This document shows positions 1 through 7,404 of a DNA stretch of 64,000 nucleotides, in pieces. Position 1 is the stretch's first letter; every line of letters starts with the position of its first letter. This stretch comes from CAZWRV01 sp964636325. Lineage in GTDB: Bacteria; Verrucomicrobiota; Lentisphaeria; Victivallales; GWF2-50-93. The position numbers were made by a program, and so were the translations under genes. The stretch covers positions 39,987 to 103,986 of the forward strand of contig CAZWRV010000009.1 in the NCBI GenBank assembly GCA_964636325.1. Reading direction: 5' to 3'. The notes under the pieces are model-generated. The model worked only from the letters and a program-made list of their open reading frames with translations, ran no database searches and was not told the DNA's origin.

Positions 1-364
1 CGTGCTTTTCAAGGATGTATCGGCCATGGCTGTCCTCAAGGGCGTAGAATGAGAGAAGCGTGCCCAGGCATTCAAGAGTCCCGGCATCCTTGCGCGGATC
101 ATGGCTGTTCCTGCCGGCCATCGCCATTATCTCGAGCAGCTGCGGGGTGTCGACCGTGTTGCCTTTCCTCGGGACGTTTGCCAGCAGGAATACCTTCAGC
201 TCGCCTTCTATGGCGTCGAAGTCGATGCCGCAGAAGAGCTCCCTCAAGTCGTTTGAGGCGACAAGGGCCAGGAGCAGATGTTCGGGAACAGTGTAGGAAT
301 ACTTTTCCCTGAAAACCTGGGAACGCATGTTTTCTACTATTTTTTTCAGCTTCGGCGAACTCAT
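1..364 (-). CDS. clpA: ATP-dependent Clp protease ATP-binding subunit ClpA, N-terminal part (runs off the window)
   Basis: The minus strand opens with ATG at 364, overlapping the clpS stop codon (ATGA arrangement), and stays open for 121 codons to the window edge. The start reads MSSPKLKKIVENMRSQVF and continues with helices typical of the Clp N-terminal double repeat (YTVPEHLLLALVASND, then a second repeat around NSHDPRKDAGTLECLGTLL). ClpA is the AAA+ unfoldase that feeds substrates to ClpP in the cytoplasm; its N-domain docks ClpS. The clpS-clpA order is the usual one and supports the call. Only the N-domain is visible, so the ATPase modules are outside the window. Confidence 0.88.
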   Translation of the reverse strand, partial: MSSPKLKKIVENMRSQVFREKYSYTVPEHLLLALVASNDLRELFCGIDFDAIEGELKVFLLANVPRKGNTVDTPQLLEIMAMAGRNSHDPRKDAGTLECLGTLLSFYALEDSHGRYILEKH

Positions 365-675
365 CAGTCCCTTTCCAGTCTCAGCGTAAGCGGAAACTCG
401 TAGCTTTTCGATAGCGCGTCGGCCTGCATCTTCTTTGCCTCGGCTATGCTCTTCGGGTAGACGCCGGCCACCCCGCTGCCTCCGATGTGGATTTTCATCG
501 TCAGAACCCTGGCCTCGGCAGGATCCTTGTCGAAGACCCTTATCATGAGGTCGACAACGAAGTTTATCGGGGTCACGTCGTCGTTCAAGGCGACCACCTT
601 CCACATGCGAGGCTCGCAGATCTTGGTCTTTTCAAGCGTGCGTTCCTTAAGCCCGCCCTTTGCCTGCCTGCTCAT
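364..675 (-). CDS. clpS: ATP-dependent Clp protease adaptor ClpS
   Basis: 103 aa, the usual ClpS length. The signature core is visible at about residues 26-45 (WKVVALNDDVTPINFVVDLM), followed by the helix that binds N-degron residues and ending in FPLTLRLERD, as in other ClpS proteins. ClpS delivers N-end-rule substrates to ClpA. Its stop overlaps the clpA start by 1 nt and its own start overlaps the upstream membrane-protein gene by 4 nt, so the three genes form a translationally coupled operon. Confidence 0.95.
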   Translation of the reverse strand: MSRQAKGGLKERTLEKTKICEPRMWKVVALNDDVTPINFVVDLMIRVFDKDPAEARVLTMKIHIGGSGVAGVYPKSIAEAKKMQADALSKSYEFPLTLRLERD

Positions 676-965
676 GTCTTCACCTTCTTGTCATCGTTTA
701 TGGATATGCGCACCGGCTCAATCTTGCGCCCGAGGATATGTTCGGCGTGCATTATCAGGCACCTGCGCTTGGCCTCCTCGATCTCCTCGCCCGTCATGTC
801 CATCTTCCGCCATTCCGACCTTATCCAATCCATGAATGTGACAAGCAGATACCAGGGGCCGAGGACAAGATAGAAAATAGGGGTGAGGATGATCATCGCC
901 GCCATGACGATCAGCTTCTCAAACACGTTCAGCTTCGGCCTGTCCATACCTATTCTCATGTGCAT
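672..965 (-). CDS. small membrane protein, unknown function, upstream of clpS
   Basis: 97 aa. One or two hydrophobic segments at about residues 17-45 (LIVMAAMIILTPIFYLVLG) are followed by a charged cytosolic tail rich in Lys, Glu and Arg. The stop overlaps clpS by 4 nt (ATGA), which supports it as a real gene translated with clpS-clpA. No catalytic motif is visible. It could tether or modulate Clp activity, but that is speculation from context alone. Confidence 0.7.
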   Translation of the reverse strand: MHMRIGMDRPKLNVFEKLIVMAAMIILTPIFYLVLGPWYLLVTFMDWIRSEWRKMDMTGEEIEEAKRRCLIMHAEHILGRKIEPVRISINDDKKVKT

Positions 966-997
966 AATCCTCCCTTCTATGCTAACATTATACTATG

Positions 998-1019
998 GGC
1001 AGTAGGACATTTTGCGTCC
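998..1019. repeat. 22-bp direct repeat, copy 1
   Basis: The core AGTAGGACATTTTGCGTCC with three extra bases on the left is repeated identically at 2954-2975. Inside it GGAC and GTCC form a short inverted repeat around ATTTTGC. This copy sits about 33 bp upstream of the small membrane protein gene and 18 bp left of the MITE-like insertion. It may be a regulatory site or a leftover transposon end. Confidence 0.6.
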
Positions 1020-1045
1020 CTTAAGGGAAAATGCAAAATCGTTCG

Positions 1046-1170
1046 GTAATGCGTCAGTTTATTCTGCCAAACGACCGATGGAGGGTCGGGTTCCACCCCG
1101 ACCGCTCTATGGACGGCGTGGAAGCCGTCCCTCCAAAATCATGGTTTCCCGGAAAAGACTGACGCATTAC
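1046..1170. mobile_element. MITE-like insertion with 13-bp terminal inverted repeats and 8-bp target duplication
   Basis: The 125-bp segment is bounded by perfect inverted repeats GTAATGCGTCAGT (1046-1058) and its complement (1158-1170). It is flanked on both sides by the direct repeat ATCGTTCG (1038-1045 and 1171-1178), the mark of a transposition event with an 8-bp target duplication. The interior has two GC-rich hairpin arms (about 1083-1104 and 1111-1134) and no reading frame long enough for a transposase. It is therefore a non-autonomous element moved in trans. The rest of the 966-1284 intergenic region holds only the 22-bp repeat. Confidence 0.75.
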
Positions 1171-1284
1171 ATCGTTCGTTTTATACCCAACGCTTTCTTC
1201 TCTTTGGGCGGGACGACGAAATAGGCGTCGAAGCGCATGGCATTGCCAAATTTCATGACCATTCACATCCTTGTAGTCTGCGGC

Positions 1285-2745
1285 TTATCCTGCTTTGTAT
1301 GCGGAGAGGTGGACGACTTTTGCGTTGTCGACGAGGATTCCGGCCTCGTGCCTGTTGGACTGGCTTCTGACGTAGAGGCCCCTTCCAGGGGACTTTTCCG
1401 GCGGTGCGGAATTTGCGGCTACCGCCTCGAGGAATTTCCGTATTTCGACGGCGGCCTTTGATTCCTCCGGCACCTTGTATTCCTTGGATTGGCCGGGGCT
1501 TATTGCTTCTAGCGCCACGCTTTTGACGATGTCGTCCCAGCTTGCCTTCATGAGGTCCGGATGGCCGAAGATGTCGAGCGAGACGAGCGTTCTTCCTATG
1601 AATACCGCGAGACCCGAGGCATGTTCGGGATACTTAGCCTTTTCGGAGAACTCCTTGAGCCTGCTTTCGTAGCTGTCGTATACGTCGTTGAGGCATGAGG
1701 TGTCGCTTTCGACGCCCTTTGATTCGGCGACCTTGTCCACGGTGTGCCATATGCCGCTTTGATCGCTGGAGTATTTCCTGACCGTCCTCATGCTTTTGTT
1801 GACGCTGCTGTGCAGGCAGAACCTGATGCTGGGGGAGGCGAGATTGCTCTTGGTGAAAGTCTTGCCCTTGGAATAGTGCCATCTCCTTGCTTCGACGCAT
1901 GAGACAGGGATGGTGGCGGTCGTTCTGGCATCGATAATTATGGAGATGTTCACGATCCTGTCCTGTTTTGCTCCTTTGAGGCCCTGGCCGCTGACGATGA
2001 AGACCGGCCGGTCGCCGGTGTTGACGGCTTTGAGATTTGAAACGATTCCGGAGTCGCAGACCTCCTCGACGCTCAGGATTTTCTTTTCCAGGGCCTCGCC
2101 GCAGTCGATGTAGGCGCAGGTTCCGTTGAGCCTGCCGTATAGTGGGATGATTGTAATGCCGCCGTCCCCGACCGGCTTGCCGAAGCTGATCTCCGATAGG
2201 AGCTTCTGTAGGATGCCTGCAAGTTCTGGAGCCGGCTTCTTCTCCAGCTGATGTATTCTGGAAAGTATCGCCTTGAAGATGAGCATGGTTTCAGGGAGGG
2301 GCTGCAGGCCGCAGAGCATCCTTTCATAGAGAGTGGCCACCTGCCTGAGCGGTTCGAGGGAATAGGTGTCGAGATAAAGGTAGATGGAAAGCAGGGAGTT
2401 GTGCACGGCAGCCTTTGCGGAGTCCTCATGCCTGGGATTCAGGATGGAGGCCCCCTTCGACGTGATCCTTACCGAAAGCTCGGCCGGCGTCCCGGTCTGC
2501 GAGCCGGAAGACATGGGCGAGACCTTGATCTCGACAAGCCCTCCGTCCATTAGAGGGGCTAGCCATTGCGCGTCATGCCTGTCGATGTAGCCGATCTTGG
2601 CGCCTTTCCTGGACACCCTTATGGCGTTGCCGTCGTGTTCGTTGCCGCTTTCCCTTTCGAGGTCTAGCGTTTCGCCCTCGTTTACGGCCGCCGAAGTATA
2701 TTCGAGGCCGGCAAGTGCGCTTTCGATCCTGCATAAGTTCTTCAT
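1285..2745 (-). CDS. HIRAN domain fused to ARPP-1-like (DUF6569-type) domain
   Basis: 486 aa, cytosolic, no signal peptide. Residues about 15-95 resemble a HIRAN domain (ESGNEHDGNAIRV, then KIGYIDRHDAQWLAPLMDGG), a small beta domain found with DNA-damage and helicase proteins. Residues about 195-440 resemble the ARPP-1 family: ITIIPLYGRLNG, KAVNTGDRPVFIVSGQGLKG, then PVSCVEARRWHY. That family is named for association with ADP-ribosylglycohydrolases and rhodanese/phosphatase proteins. A helical linker (about 100-190) joins them. No partner gene is adjacent. The biochemical role is unknown; a link to nucleic-acid or ADP-ribose stress responses is only an inference from the families. Confidence 0.7.
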   Translation of the reverse strand: MKNLCRIESALAGLEYTSAAVNEGETLDLERESGNEHDGNAIRVSRKGAKIGYIDRHDAQWLAPLMDGGLVEIKVSPMSSGSQTGTPAELSVRITSKGASILNPRHEDSAKAAVHNSLLSIYLYLDTYSLEPLRQVATLYERMLCGLQPLPETMLIFKAILSRIHQLEKKPAPELAGILQKLLSEISFGKPVGDGGITIIPLYGRLNGTCAYIDCGEALEKKILSVEEVCDSGIVSNLKAVNTGDRPVFIVSGQGLKGAKQDRIVNISIIIDARTTATIPVSCVEARRWHYSKGKTFTKSNLASPSIRFCLHSSVNKSMRTVRKYSSDQSGIWHTVDKVAESKGVESDTSCLNDVYDSYESRLKEFSEKAKYPEHASGLAVFIGRTLVSLDIFGHPDLMKASWDDIVKSVALEAISPGQSKEYKVPEESKAAVEIRKFLEAVAANSAPPEKSPGRGLYVRSQSNRHEAGILVDNAKVVHLSAYKAG

Positions 2746-2953
2746 TTTTCCGTACCGGCTTTCCGCGGCGCAATGGCCGCCTTGATTTTATAATACATCA
2801 GAAATATGACAGGATAACAGGATTATCAGGATGCTATAATCTTGCCCGTCAAAATGTAAATTTTCACGCTGAATGAGTATATCTTGTTAATCGCGTTATC
2901 TTGTCAACCAGCTGCATGCTCCGGATATTCTATCATGCGCTTATTATATGTGT

Positions 2954-2975
2954 GGCAGTAGGACATTTTGCGTCC
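2954..2975. repeat. 22-bp direct repeat, copy 2
   Basis: Identical over 22 bp to 998-1019 and in the same orientation. It lies about 210 bp upstream of the HIRAN/ARPP-1 gene. The flanks are only loosely similar (both preceded by an AT-rich TTATA-like run), so the conserved unit is short. Confidence 0.6.
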
Positions 2976-3055
2976 GTGCCCGGGAATGCGTAAATAATCC
3001 GCGCTCCCGCTTTCTTTTTCTCTATCTCCTTTACAAGTTCGCCCCGGTACTCCCT

Positions 3056-3174
3056 TCAGCAATCTTTTCCGCCTCTTTTTCCGCCTCCACTTCGTCGGAA
3101 GTCCCCGTTGATATCCATTTGTCCGTCAGACCCGCCCTCAGGCGTACATATGCCCTTTTTTCCCCGGAGAAATA
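3056..3174 (-). pseudogene. possible tyrosine recombinase N-terminal (arm-binding) remnant
   Basis: The minus-strand frame reads GEKRAYVRLRAGLTDKWIS followed by TGTSDEVEAEKEAEK and then a stop. The pattern of a short beta hairpin followed by STGTSD and Ala/Glu/Lys-rich helix resembles the arm-DNA-binding domain at the start of island integrases. It has no proper start codon and no catalytic domain. Its place, about 90 bp from the att-like core at 3262, is where an island integrase would begin. The match is by pattern only and is short. Confidence 0.33.
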
Positions 3175-3193
3175 TCAAGCCCAGGCTATTGTT

Positions 3194-3215
3194 TTTGGAG
3201 CAAATTTGGAGCAAA
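3194..3215. repeat. 11-bp perfect tandem duplication (TTTGGAGCAAA x2)
   Basis: Two head-to-tail copies at 3194-3204 and 3205-3215, one helical turn apart, 46 bp from the att-like core. A similar 11-bp-period duplication with another sequence (62340-62361) lies on the same side of the other core copy. Such arrangements can be recombinase or excisionase arm sites; this is inference. Confidence 0.45.
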
Positions 3216-3261
3216 TGCTACGCAGGAAGGGAGCGCGAGTAGTATATTTGAGGCTAAAAAA

Positions 3262-3283
3262 TTGGTAGCGGGGGCTGGACTCG
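3262..3283. other. att-like core: duplicated 3' end of the initiator tRNA gene
   Basis: 22 bp identical and in the same orientation to 62453-62474, which is the last 21 nt of the tRNA-fMet gene (T-loop to CCA) plus 1 nt. The similarity stops abruptly on both sides. Insertion of an element into the tRNA 3' end leaves this arrangement: intact tRNA at one end, a bare 3' fragment at the other. The two copies bound about 59 kb. Confidence 0.72.
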
Positions 3284-3322
3284 CTACCAGTTTTCCATCA
3301 GTCTGAACTCAAAACAGCCTTT

Positions 3323-4456
3323 TCAGCACCCATTGTTTTCGTTAAAAACTACCCAAAGGATTGACGGCGGGCTCTCCTTCAGCGGGTCGAGGCGGTCAGC
3401 CTGCTCGTAAGCCCATTTAATCCATTCAGGAGTAATTATGCGCTTCTTCTTGACAGCCCTTATATAAGCCCTGAGCTGCTTGCTCCTGTTCCACTTCGTC
3501 ATGTCGGACATCAGTTTTCCTACCTTGGCCTCCTCCGCCTCGTATCTTTTGATTGCCGCCTCCCTTATGCGCCTTTCCTCTTCAGCCTTTCTTTCCCTCT
3601 CCTGGCGCTCAAGCGTTCTTTCGCGGAGTTTACCGGCAACTGCAATCATGCCGTCGATGAACTCGCTGAGGATGTTTTCAACTTTCTGGAATTTGCCGTC
3701 GCTCCAGGTCTTCCTAAGGCCTTCGCCTCCCCAGCTAAGCTCCTCTATCTTTAGCTTCAACCTTCCGGAATGCCTGCTGACATAATCGTATGGCGTTGGC
3801 TCCTTTCGCCCTTCAGGCAGAGGCTTCAAAACTCTCTCGTAAAGCTCTTCGATGCTGAAATGAACTTTTTCGTCCATAATAATGACAGCTGTCGACTCCT
3901 TTCCAGTTCCATCGAGCAGAGCCATTTTGAATCCGCGTTTTTCAAATTCCTTAATCAGGGTGTCTATGATTAGGAAGGCTCTCCTGAGCTGCTTGTTTGA
4001 AACATAGATGCTGAGACATTCCTTGAGAGGCATATCGGAGCGATACGGGTATTCCTTGCTTTGGCGCATCCTTAGATATTTCCTTGAGGTTTTGATATAG
4101 GGATGCGACTTAAGCAACTTTTCTGGAACCACTATCGGCGCACTCTTTTCTTCGTCTTTTCGCAGGGATGCGACCTTCCTGGCTACAGTCTTGTTTTGCA
4201 TCTTCATCCTCTCCTTGTATGGTCTAATTGTCATTACTTCATCGTTATCTCTTCGGGGAAGCGGTTTTCTCCTCGGTTTCTGCCCAGCCTGGACTTTTGC
4301 CCAGTAGCCAAGGCCGGGCAGCGGGATGTCCCTTTTTCTGTATCTTTTGGCCAGTGCGACATCGGAGATTCCGTATTTCTTCGCCAGCTTTACTCTCGGG
4401 TGAGCCCATACCTCCCCATACAATTCCCCCCTGGTGATTTTGATTCCTTCATTCAT
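3323..4456 (-). CDS. conserved mobile-element protein of unknown function with N-terminal HTH-like motif
   Basis: 377 aa from ATG 4456, chosen because CGGAGG lies 6-9 nt upstream; a further in-frame ATG at 4510 has no such site. The N-terminus (ELYGEVWAHPRVKLAKKYG, then SDVALAKRYRKRDIPLPGLG and YWAKVQAGQKPRRKPLP) is a recognisable module of proteins seen in bacterial islands and near restriction systems, and looks like a helix-turn-helix. Residues about 265-320 form a highly charged coiled coil (RERTLERQERERKAEEERR). No enzyme motif is visible. It is the first gene inside the left att-like core. Confidence 0.6.
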   Translation of the reverse strand: MNEGIKITRGELYGEVWAHPRVKLAKKYGISDVALAKRYRKRDIPLPGLGYWAKVQAGQKPRRKPLPRRDNDEVMTIRPYKERMKMQNKTVARKVASLRKDEEKSAPIVVPEKLLKSHPYIKTSRKYLRMRQSKEYPYRSDMPLKECLSIYVSNKQLRRAFLIIDTLIKEFEKRGFKMALLDGTGKESTAVIIMDEKVHFSIEELYERVLKPLPEGRKEPTPYDYVSRHSGRLKLKIEELSWGGEGLRKTWSDGKFQKVENILSEFIDGMIAVAGKLRERTLERQERERKAEEERRIREAAIKRYEAEEAKVGKLMSDMTKWNRSKQLRAYIRAVKKKRIITPEWIKWAYEQADRLDPLKESPPSILWVVFNENNGC

Positions 4457-4619
4457 CGCATTTCCTCCGTTTAAGTCAATTCCGTCAAGATAATAATTTA
4501 GTCCAGTCAAGATGAATCCAGAAATAAAAAATCCAGTATTGAAAGTTCTGTCCTTGAAACTTATTGTATGAAACTGTGTGACTTTATATGATTCTATTAG
4601 AACCCTCAGGGGGTGCGTG

Positions 4620-4829
4620 ATGAAAGAGGAGAAATGGCTGTCGCTGGATGAAATCGCCGCATATCTCCAAGTCCGACGGGAGAGCCTCTACAGATGGCTT
4701 GTCTCAAAGAAGATGCCCGGACACAAGGTCGGCCGCCACTGGAGGTTCAAACGAAGCGAAGTTGACAGGTGGATAAAAAGCGGAGGCGCATCCGACAAAG
4801 CTTTCGACAAGGACAATTGGAATGACTGA
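4620..4829 (+). CDS. excisionase-family helix-turn-helix DNA-binding protein
   Basis: 69 aa from ATG 4620, with GGGGTG just upstream; an ATG 42 nt further upstream is less well placed. The whole protein is a winged HTH of the HTH_17/MerR-like excisionase type: WLSLDEIAAYLQVRRESLYR, then PGHKVGRHWRFKRSEVDRWI. Proteins like this act as directionality factors or small transcription regulators of islands. It overlaps the next gene by 8 nt, so they are co-translated. Its position 1.3 kb inside the att-like core fits an island-control role. Confidence 0.8.
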   Translation: MKEEKWLSLDEIAAYLQVRRESLYRWLVSKKMPGHKVGRHWRFKRSEVDRWIKSGGASDKAFDKDNWND

Positions 4830-6192
4830 ATCCAACAGGATAGAATACAAGCGCGAACTTACCGACTCCCTGGAGAAGTCTGCCGTCTCTTTCCTGAACT
4901 ACCGCGACGGCGGGGTCATATATATCGGCATTGACGGAAAGACAGGAGATGCCTGCGGCGTTCGAGATGTGGACTCTGTCCAGCTCCAGATAAAAGACCG
5001 GATGAAAAACAACATCTCCCCTTCCTGTCTTGGCCTCTTCGATGTCATCCACGAGGTCAAGGACGGCAAAGACATCATAAAAATCAACCTGGCGAGCGGT
5101 CCGGAGAAGCCTTACTACCTGAAAAAGCTTGGAATGTCGGAAAAAGGCTGTTTCATCCGCGTCGGAAGCGCCTCGGAGCCGATGAGCACCAGGATGATAG
5201 AGGACATCTTCTCCCGACGGACGCGCAATTCTATCGCCAGGATGAAATCCCCGCGCCAGGACTTGTCATTCGAACAGTTGAAAATCTACTATCAGGAGGC
5301 GGGGCTCACACTGAACGACAAGTTTGCCGCCAATCTTGAACTCCTGACCGACGAGGGAGCCTATAATTATGCGGGCTACCTGCTTGCAGACCAGAACGGG
5401 AATTCTGTCCAAGTGGCGAAGTATGCCGGAACCGACCGCGTTGACCTGCGCGAAAGCAAGGAATACGGCTACTGCTGCCTGGTCAAGACCTGCAAGTCCG
5501 TTCTCGACCGCTTAGAAGGCGTGGAGAACAGGGTCATCAACAAAATCACACCTGGAAGGCGTATCAACCGTCCATACTGGGATACTGTCGCACTGCGCGA
5601 AGCTGTCATCAATGCCATCATACACAATGACTATTGCTCGGAGCTGGTTCCGAAATTCGAGATTTTCTCAGACCGTTTGGAGATTACATCTGCGGGAGCC
5701 ATCCATTCCGGCCAGGAACAGGAGGATTTCTTCGCTGGATACTCGAATCCCCGCAACAAAACCCTGATGAGGGTCTTCAAGGATTTGGGGCTTGTTGAAT
5801 ATCTCGGCTCCGGAATGCCACGCATACTTAAGGCATATCCCCGGACGGCCTACACCTTTTCCGCCCACTTCATCCGGACAGCCTTCCCGATTTCAAAGGA
5901 GGCTCTTGCATTGGAGAAAGAGGTAGCCGGAAAAACGGTCACAAAACCAAAGCAGGACGGGTTGGTGGATAGGTTGGCAGAAGGGTTGGTAGAAAGCCAG
6001 CAGAGGATTTTGCATCTGGTCACTGAGAAACCGGATATTCCCAAGCGTGAAATGGCAAAACAAATTGGCATAAGCACCACCGCTATAGACAAAAATATCG
6101 CATCTCTGAAAAGTAAGGGGTTGCTGAAACGCATAGGTTCAGATAAAACTGGCCATTGGGAAATTCCAGCTATGGAAGACCTAAATCATTAA
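4822..6192 (+). CDS. Schlafen/AlbA_2-type ATP-binding protein with C-terminal winged helix
   Basis: 456 aa. An N-terminal AlbA_2 (divergent AAA-4/Schlafen) domain is seen at about 5-120 (NRIEYKRELTDSLEKSAVSF, NYRDGGVIYIGIDG). A middle GHKL-like ATP-binding region follows at about 250-345 (ALREAVINAIIHNDYC, GSGMPRILKAYP). A winged helix at about 390-445 is visible in KREMAKQIGISTTAIDKNI. Such proteins are common in genomic islands and are often called RecG-like or transcriptional regulators; activity is not established. Paired by overlap with the excisionase-like gene. Confidence 0.78.
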   Translation: MTESNRIEYKRELTDSLEKSAVSFLNYRDGGVIYIGIDGKTGDACGVRDVDSVQLQIKDRMKNNISPSCLGLFDVIHEVKDGKDIIKINLASGPEKPYYLKKLGMSEKGCFIRVGSASEPMSTRMIEDIFSRRTRNSIARMKSPRQDLSFEQLKIYYQEAGLTLNDKFAANLELLTDEGAYNYAGYLLADQNGNSVQVAKYAGTDRVDLRESKEYGYCCLVKTCKSVLDRLEGVENRVINKITPGRRINRPYWDTVALREAVINAIIHNDYCSELVPKFEIFSDRLEITSAGAIHSGQEQEDFFAGYSNPRNKTLMRVFKDLGLVEYLGSGMPRILKAYPRTAYTFSAHFIRTAFPISKEALALEKEVAGKTVTKPKQDGLVDRLAEGLVESQQRILHLVTEKPDIPKREMAKQIGISTTAIDKNIASLKSKGLLKRIGSDKTGHWEIPAMEDLNH

Positions 6193-6476
6193 AGGAAACG
6201 CCTGCTGGCGAACTGCCTAATCTTCTTTCAAAAGAATCCCACAAATGGATTGATGACAATGAAAAACTGATAAGGCAGGCGCTGAGAGACATGAATTTTC
6301 TTCTCCTTGTCTGTGGAGACCGTATCCACCCAAGTCTCATAGACCACCTCGAAATGTTAAAAGAAAATTTCAGCCATGTGAATATGTTTAATCTAAGGGG
6401 GCCCCCCTATCCCGGCTCGCTTCGCTCGCCCTTTTTTACACATTTAGAGTCAGCAAAAAAAACGGGAAAGCAGTAG
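6156..6476 (+). pseudogene. C-terminal-like gene fragment after the AlbA_2 protein
   Basis: An open frame with protein-like composition covers about 6195-6400 (LSKESHKWIDDNEKLIRQAL, DMNFLLLVCGDRIHPSLIDH). It has no plausible start of its own; the only in-frame starts lie out of phase inside the preceding gene. It is best read as a leftover of a larger protein whose 5' part was lost. I do not recognise the family. Confidence 0.3.
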
Positions 6477-6535
6477 CTTGTGGAGGAACTTGTTCGCTGG
6501 TAAGCCTGACAAAAGTTTGGGCAGAAGGGAACCCC

Positions 6536-6580
6536 GGTTCCACCGGAACCTCTTCTGATCCAGGAAGCCTTTTCTGGATC
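6536..6580. repeat. two adjacent hairpins in the 6.2-6.7 kb intergenic region
   Basis: GGTTCC-ACC-GGAACC (6536-6550) is followed by GATCCAG / CTGGATC arms (6557-6580). Both could form strong stems downstream of the hsd operon's last gene (which ends at 6688 on the minus strand), but neither is followed by a T-run on either strand, so terminator function is uncertain. They may belong to a palindromic repeat family. Otherwise 6477-6687 holds nothing I recognise. Confidence 0.4.
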
Positions 6581-6687
6581 GTTGAGCCCCAAGCTGCGGT
6601 GTTGACCCTGCCGGATCATCAACTGGCCCTTCCTGATCGCGCTGGAGTACCAAATGACGGTTTCTGGAAATCCGCCCCGGCTCCGTT

Positions 6688-7404
6688 TCAATACCCCCAG
6701 TCCTCGTGGCTGACCGGCAGCCTGTTGAGCTGGTCGCGGCAGGATCGCCATTTCGGCATGAGGCCGTCCATCAGCTCCACAAAGCGCCGACTGTGCGTCG
6801 GCTCCAGAATGTGCGCCATCTCGTGGACGACGATGTATTCCAGGCACTCCAAGGGCTTCCTGGCCAGGTCGGTGTTGAGCCGGATGCTCCTTGCCCTATG
6901 GTTGCAGCTGCCCCACTTCGTCCTCATCCGTTGGACGAAGAACCGGTCTACCTTGACGCCGACCAGCGGCTCCCACTTCGCGATGATGGCCGGAACCGCT
7001 TTCTTCAACTGGCCGCGATACCACTCGTCCAAGATGGCCTGCCGCCTTCCGGTATCCGTCCCCGGCCGGACATGCAGGATCATTCGGCTGTGCTTGAGCT
7101 CGACGGACGGCGGCGCGTCGACCTCGACCACCTTGAGCAAATAGCGCCGCCCCCAGAGGTAGTGGCTTTCCCTGTCCAGATACTCACGCGGCGTCTCGCG
7201 CTCCTGATCCCGGAACTTCCTCTGCTGCCGCCTTATCCAGTCCAGCTTGGACACGGCGAAGACGCGGATGGTGTCGAGCTTCATCCTTGAGGGGGCGGAT
7301 ATCTTGACTCTTCCGGTCGGGGGATGGACGCTGAGGTGGATGTTCCTGATGTCCTTCAGCTCCACATCCACGGCCATGTCGCCCAGCTTTATCTGCGTAG
7401 CCAT
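6688..7404 (-). CDS. YgjP-like (DUF45) zinc metallopeptidase
   Basis: 238 aa. The metallopeptidase motif HEMAH is at about residue 191 with a downstream THSRRF histidine, and KWGSCNHR precedes it, which is the standard YgjP/SprT-like signature. The N-terminal half (KDIRNIHLSVHPPTGRVKIS) is the usual beta-rich region of the family. The gene starts 1 nt inside the hsdR stop (TGATG), so it is the last gene of the restriction operon. This family is repeatedly found beside type I restriction genes; its substrate is unknown. Confidence 0.88.
   Translation of the reverse strand: MATQIKLGDMAVDVELKDIRNIHLSVHPPTGRVKISAPSRMKLDTIRVFAVSKLDWIRRQQRKFRDQERETPREYLDRESHYLWGRRYLLKVVEVDAPPSVELKHSRMILHVRPGTDTGRRQAILDEWYRGQLKKAVPAIIAKWEPLVGVKVDRFFVQRMRTKWGSCNHRARSIRLNTDLARKPLECLEYIVVHEMAHILEPTHSRRFVELMDGLMPKWRSCRDQLNRLPVSHEDWGY

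Larger units (their letters stand above)
2746..3261. other. intergenic region with repeat copies and mobile-element remnants
   Basis: About 500 bp without an intact gene. It contains an AT-rich stretch with short direct repeats (2808-2830), the second copy of the 22-bp repeat, a possible tyrosine integrase N-terminal remnant on the minus strand, an 11-bp tandem duplication, and it ends at the tRNA-derived att-like core. The content fits the tRNA-proximal end of a decayed older insertion. Confidence 0.5.

Noticed and set aside
3262..3283. Reading the tRNA-like fragment as a tRNA gene
   Set aside because: Only the 3' 21-22 nt are present; no anticodon or D-arm is found next to it.
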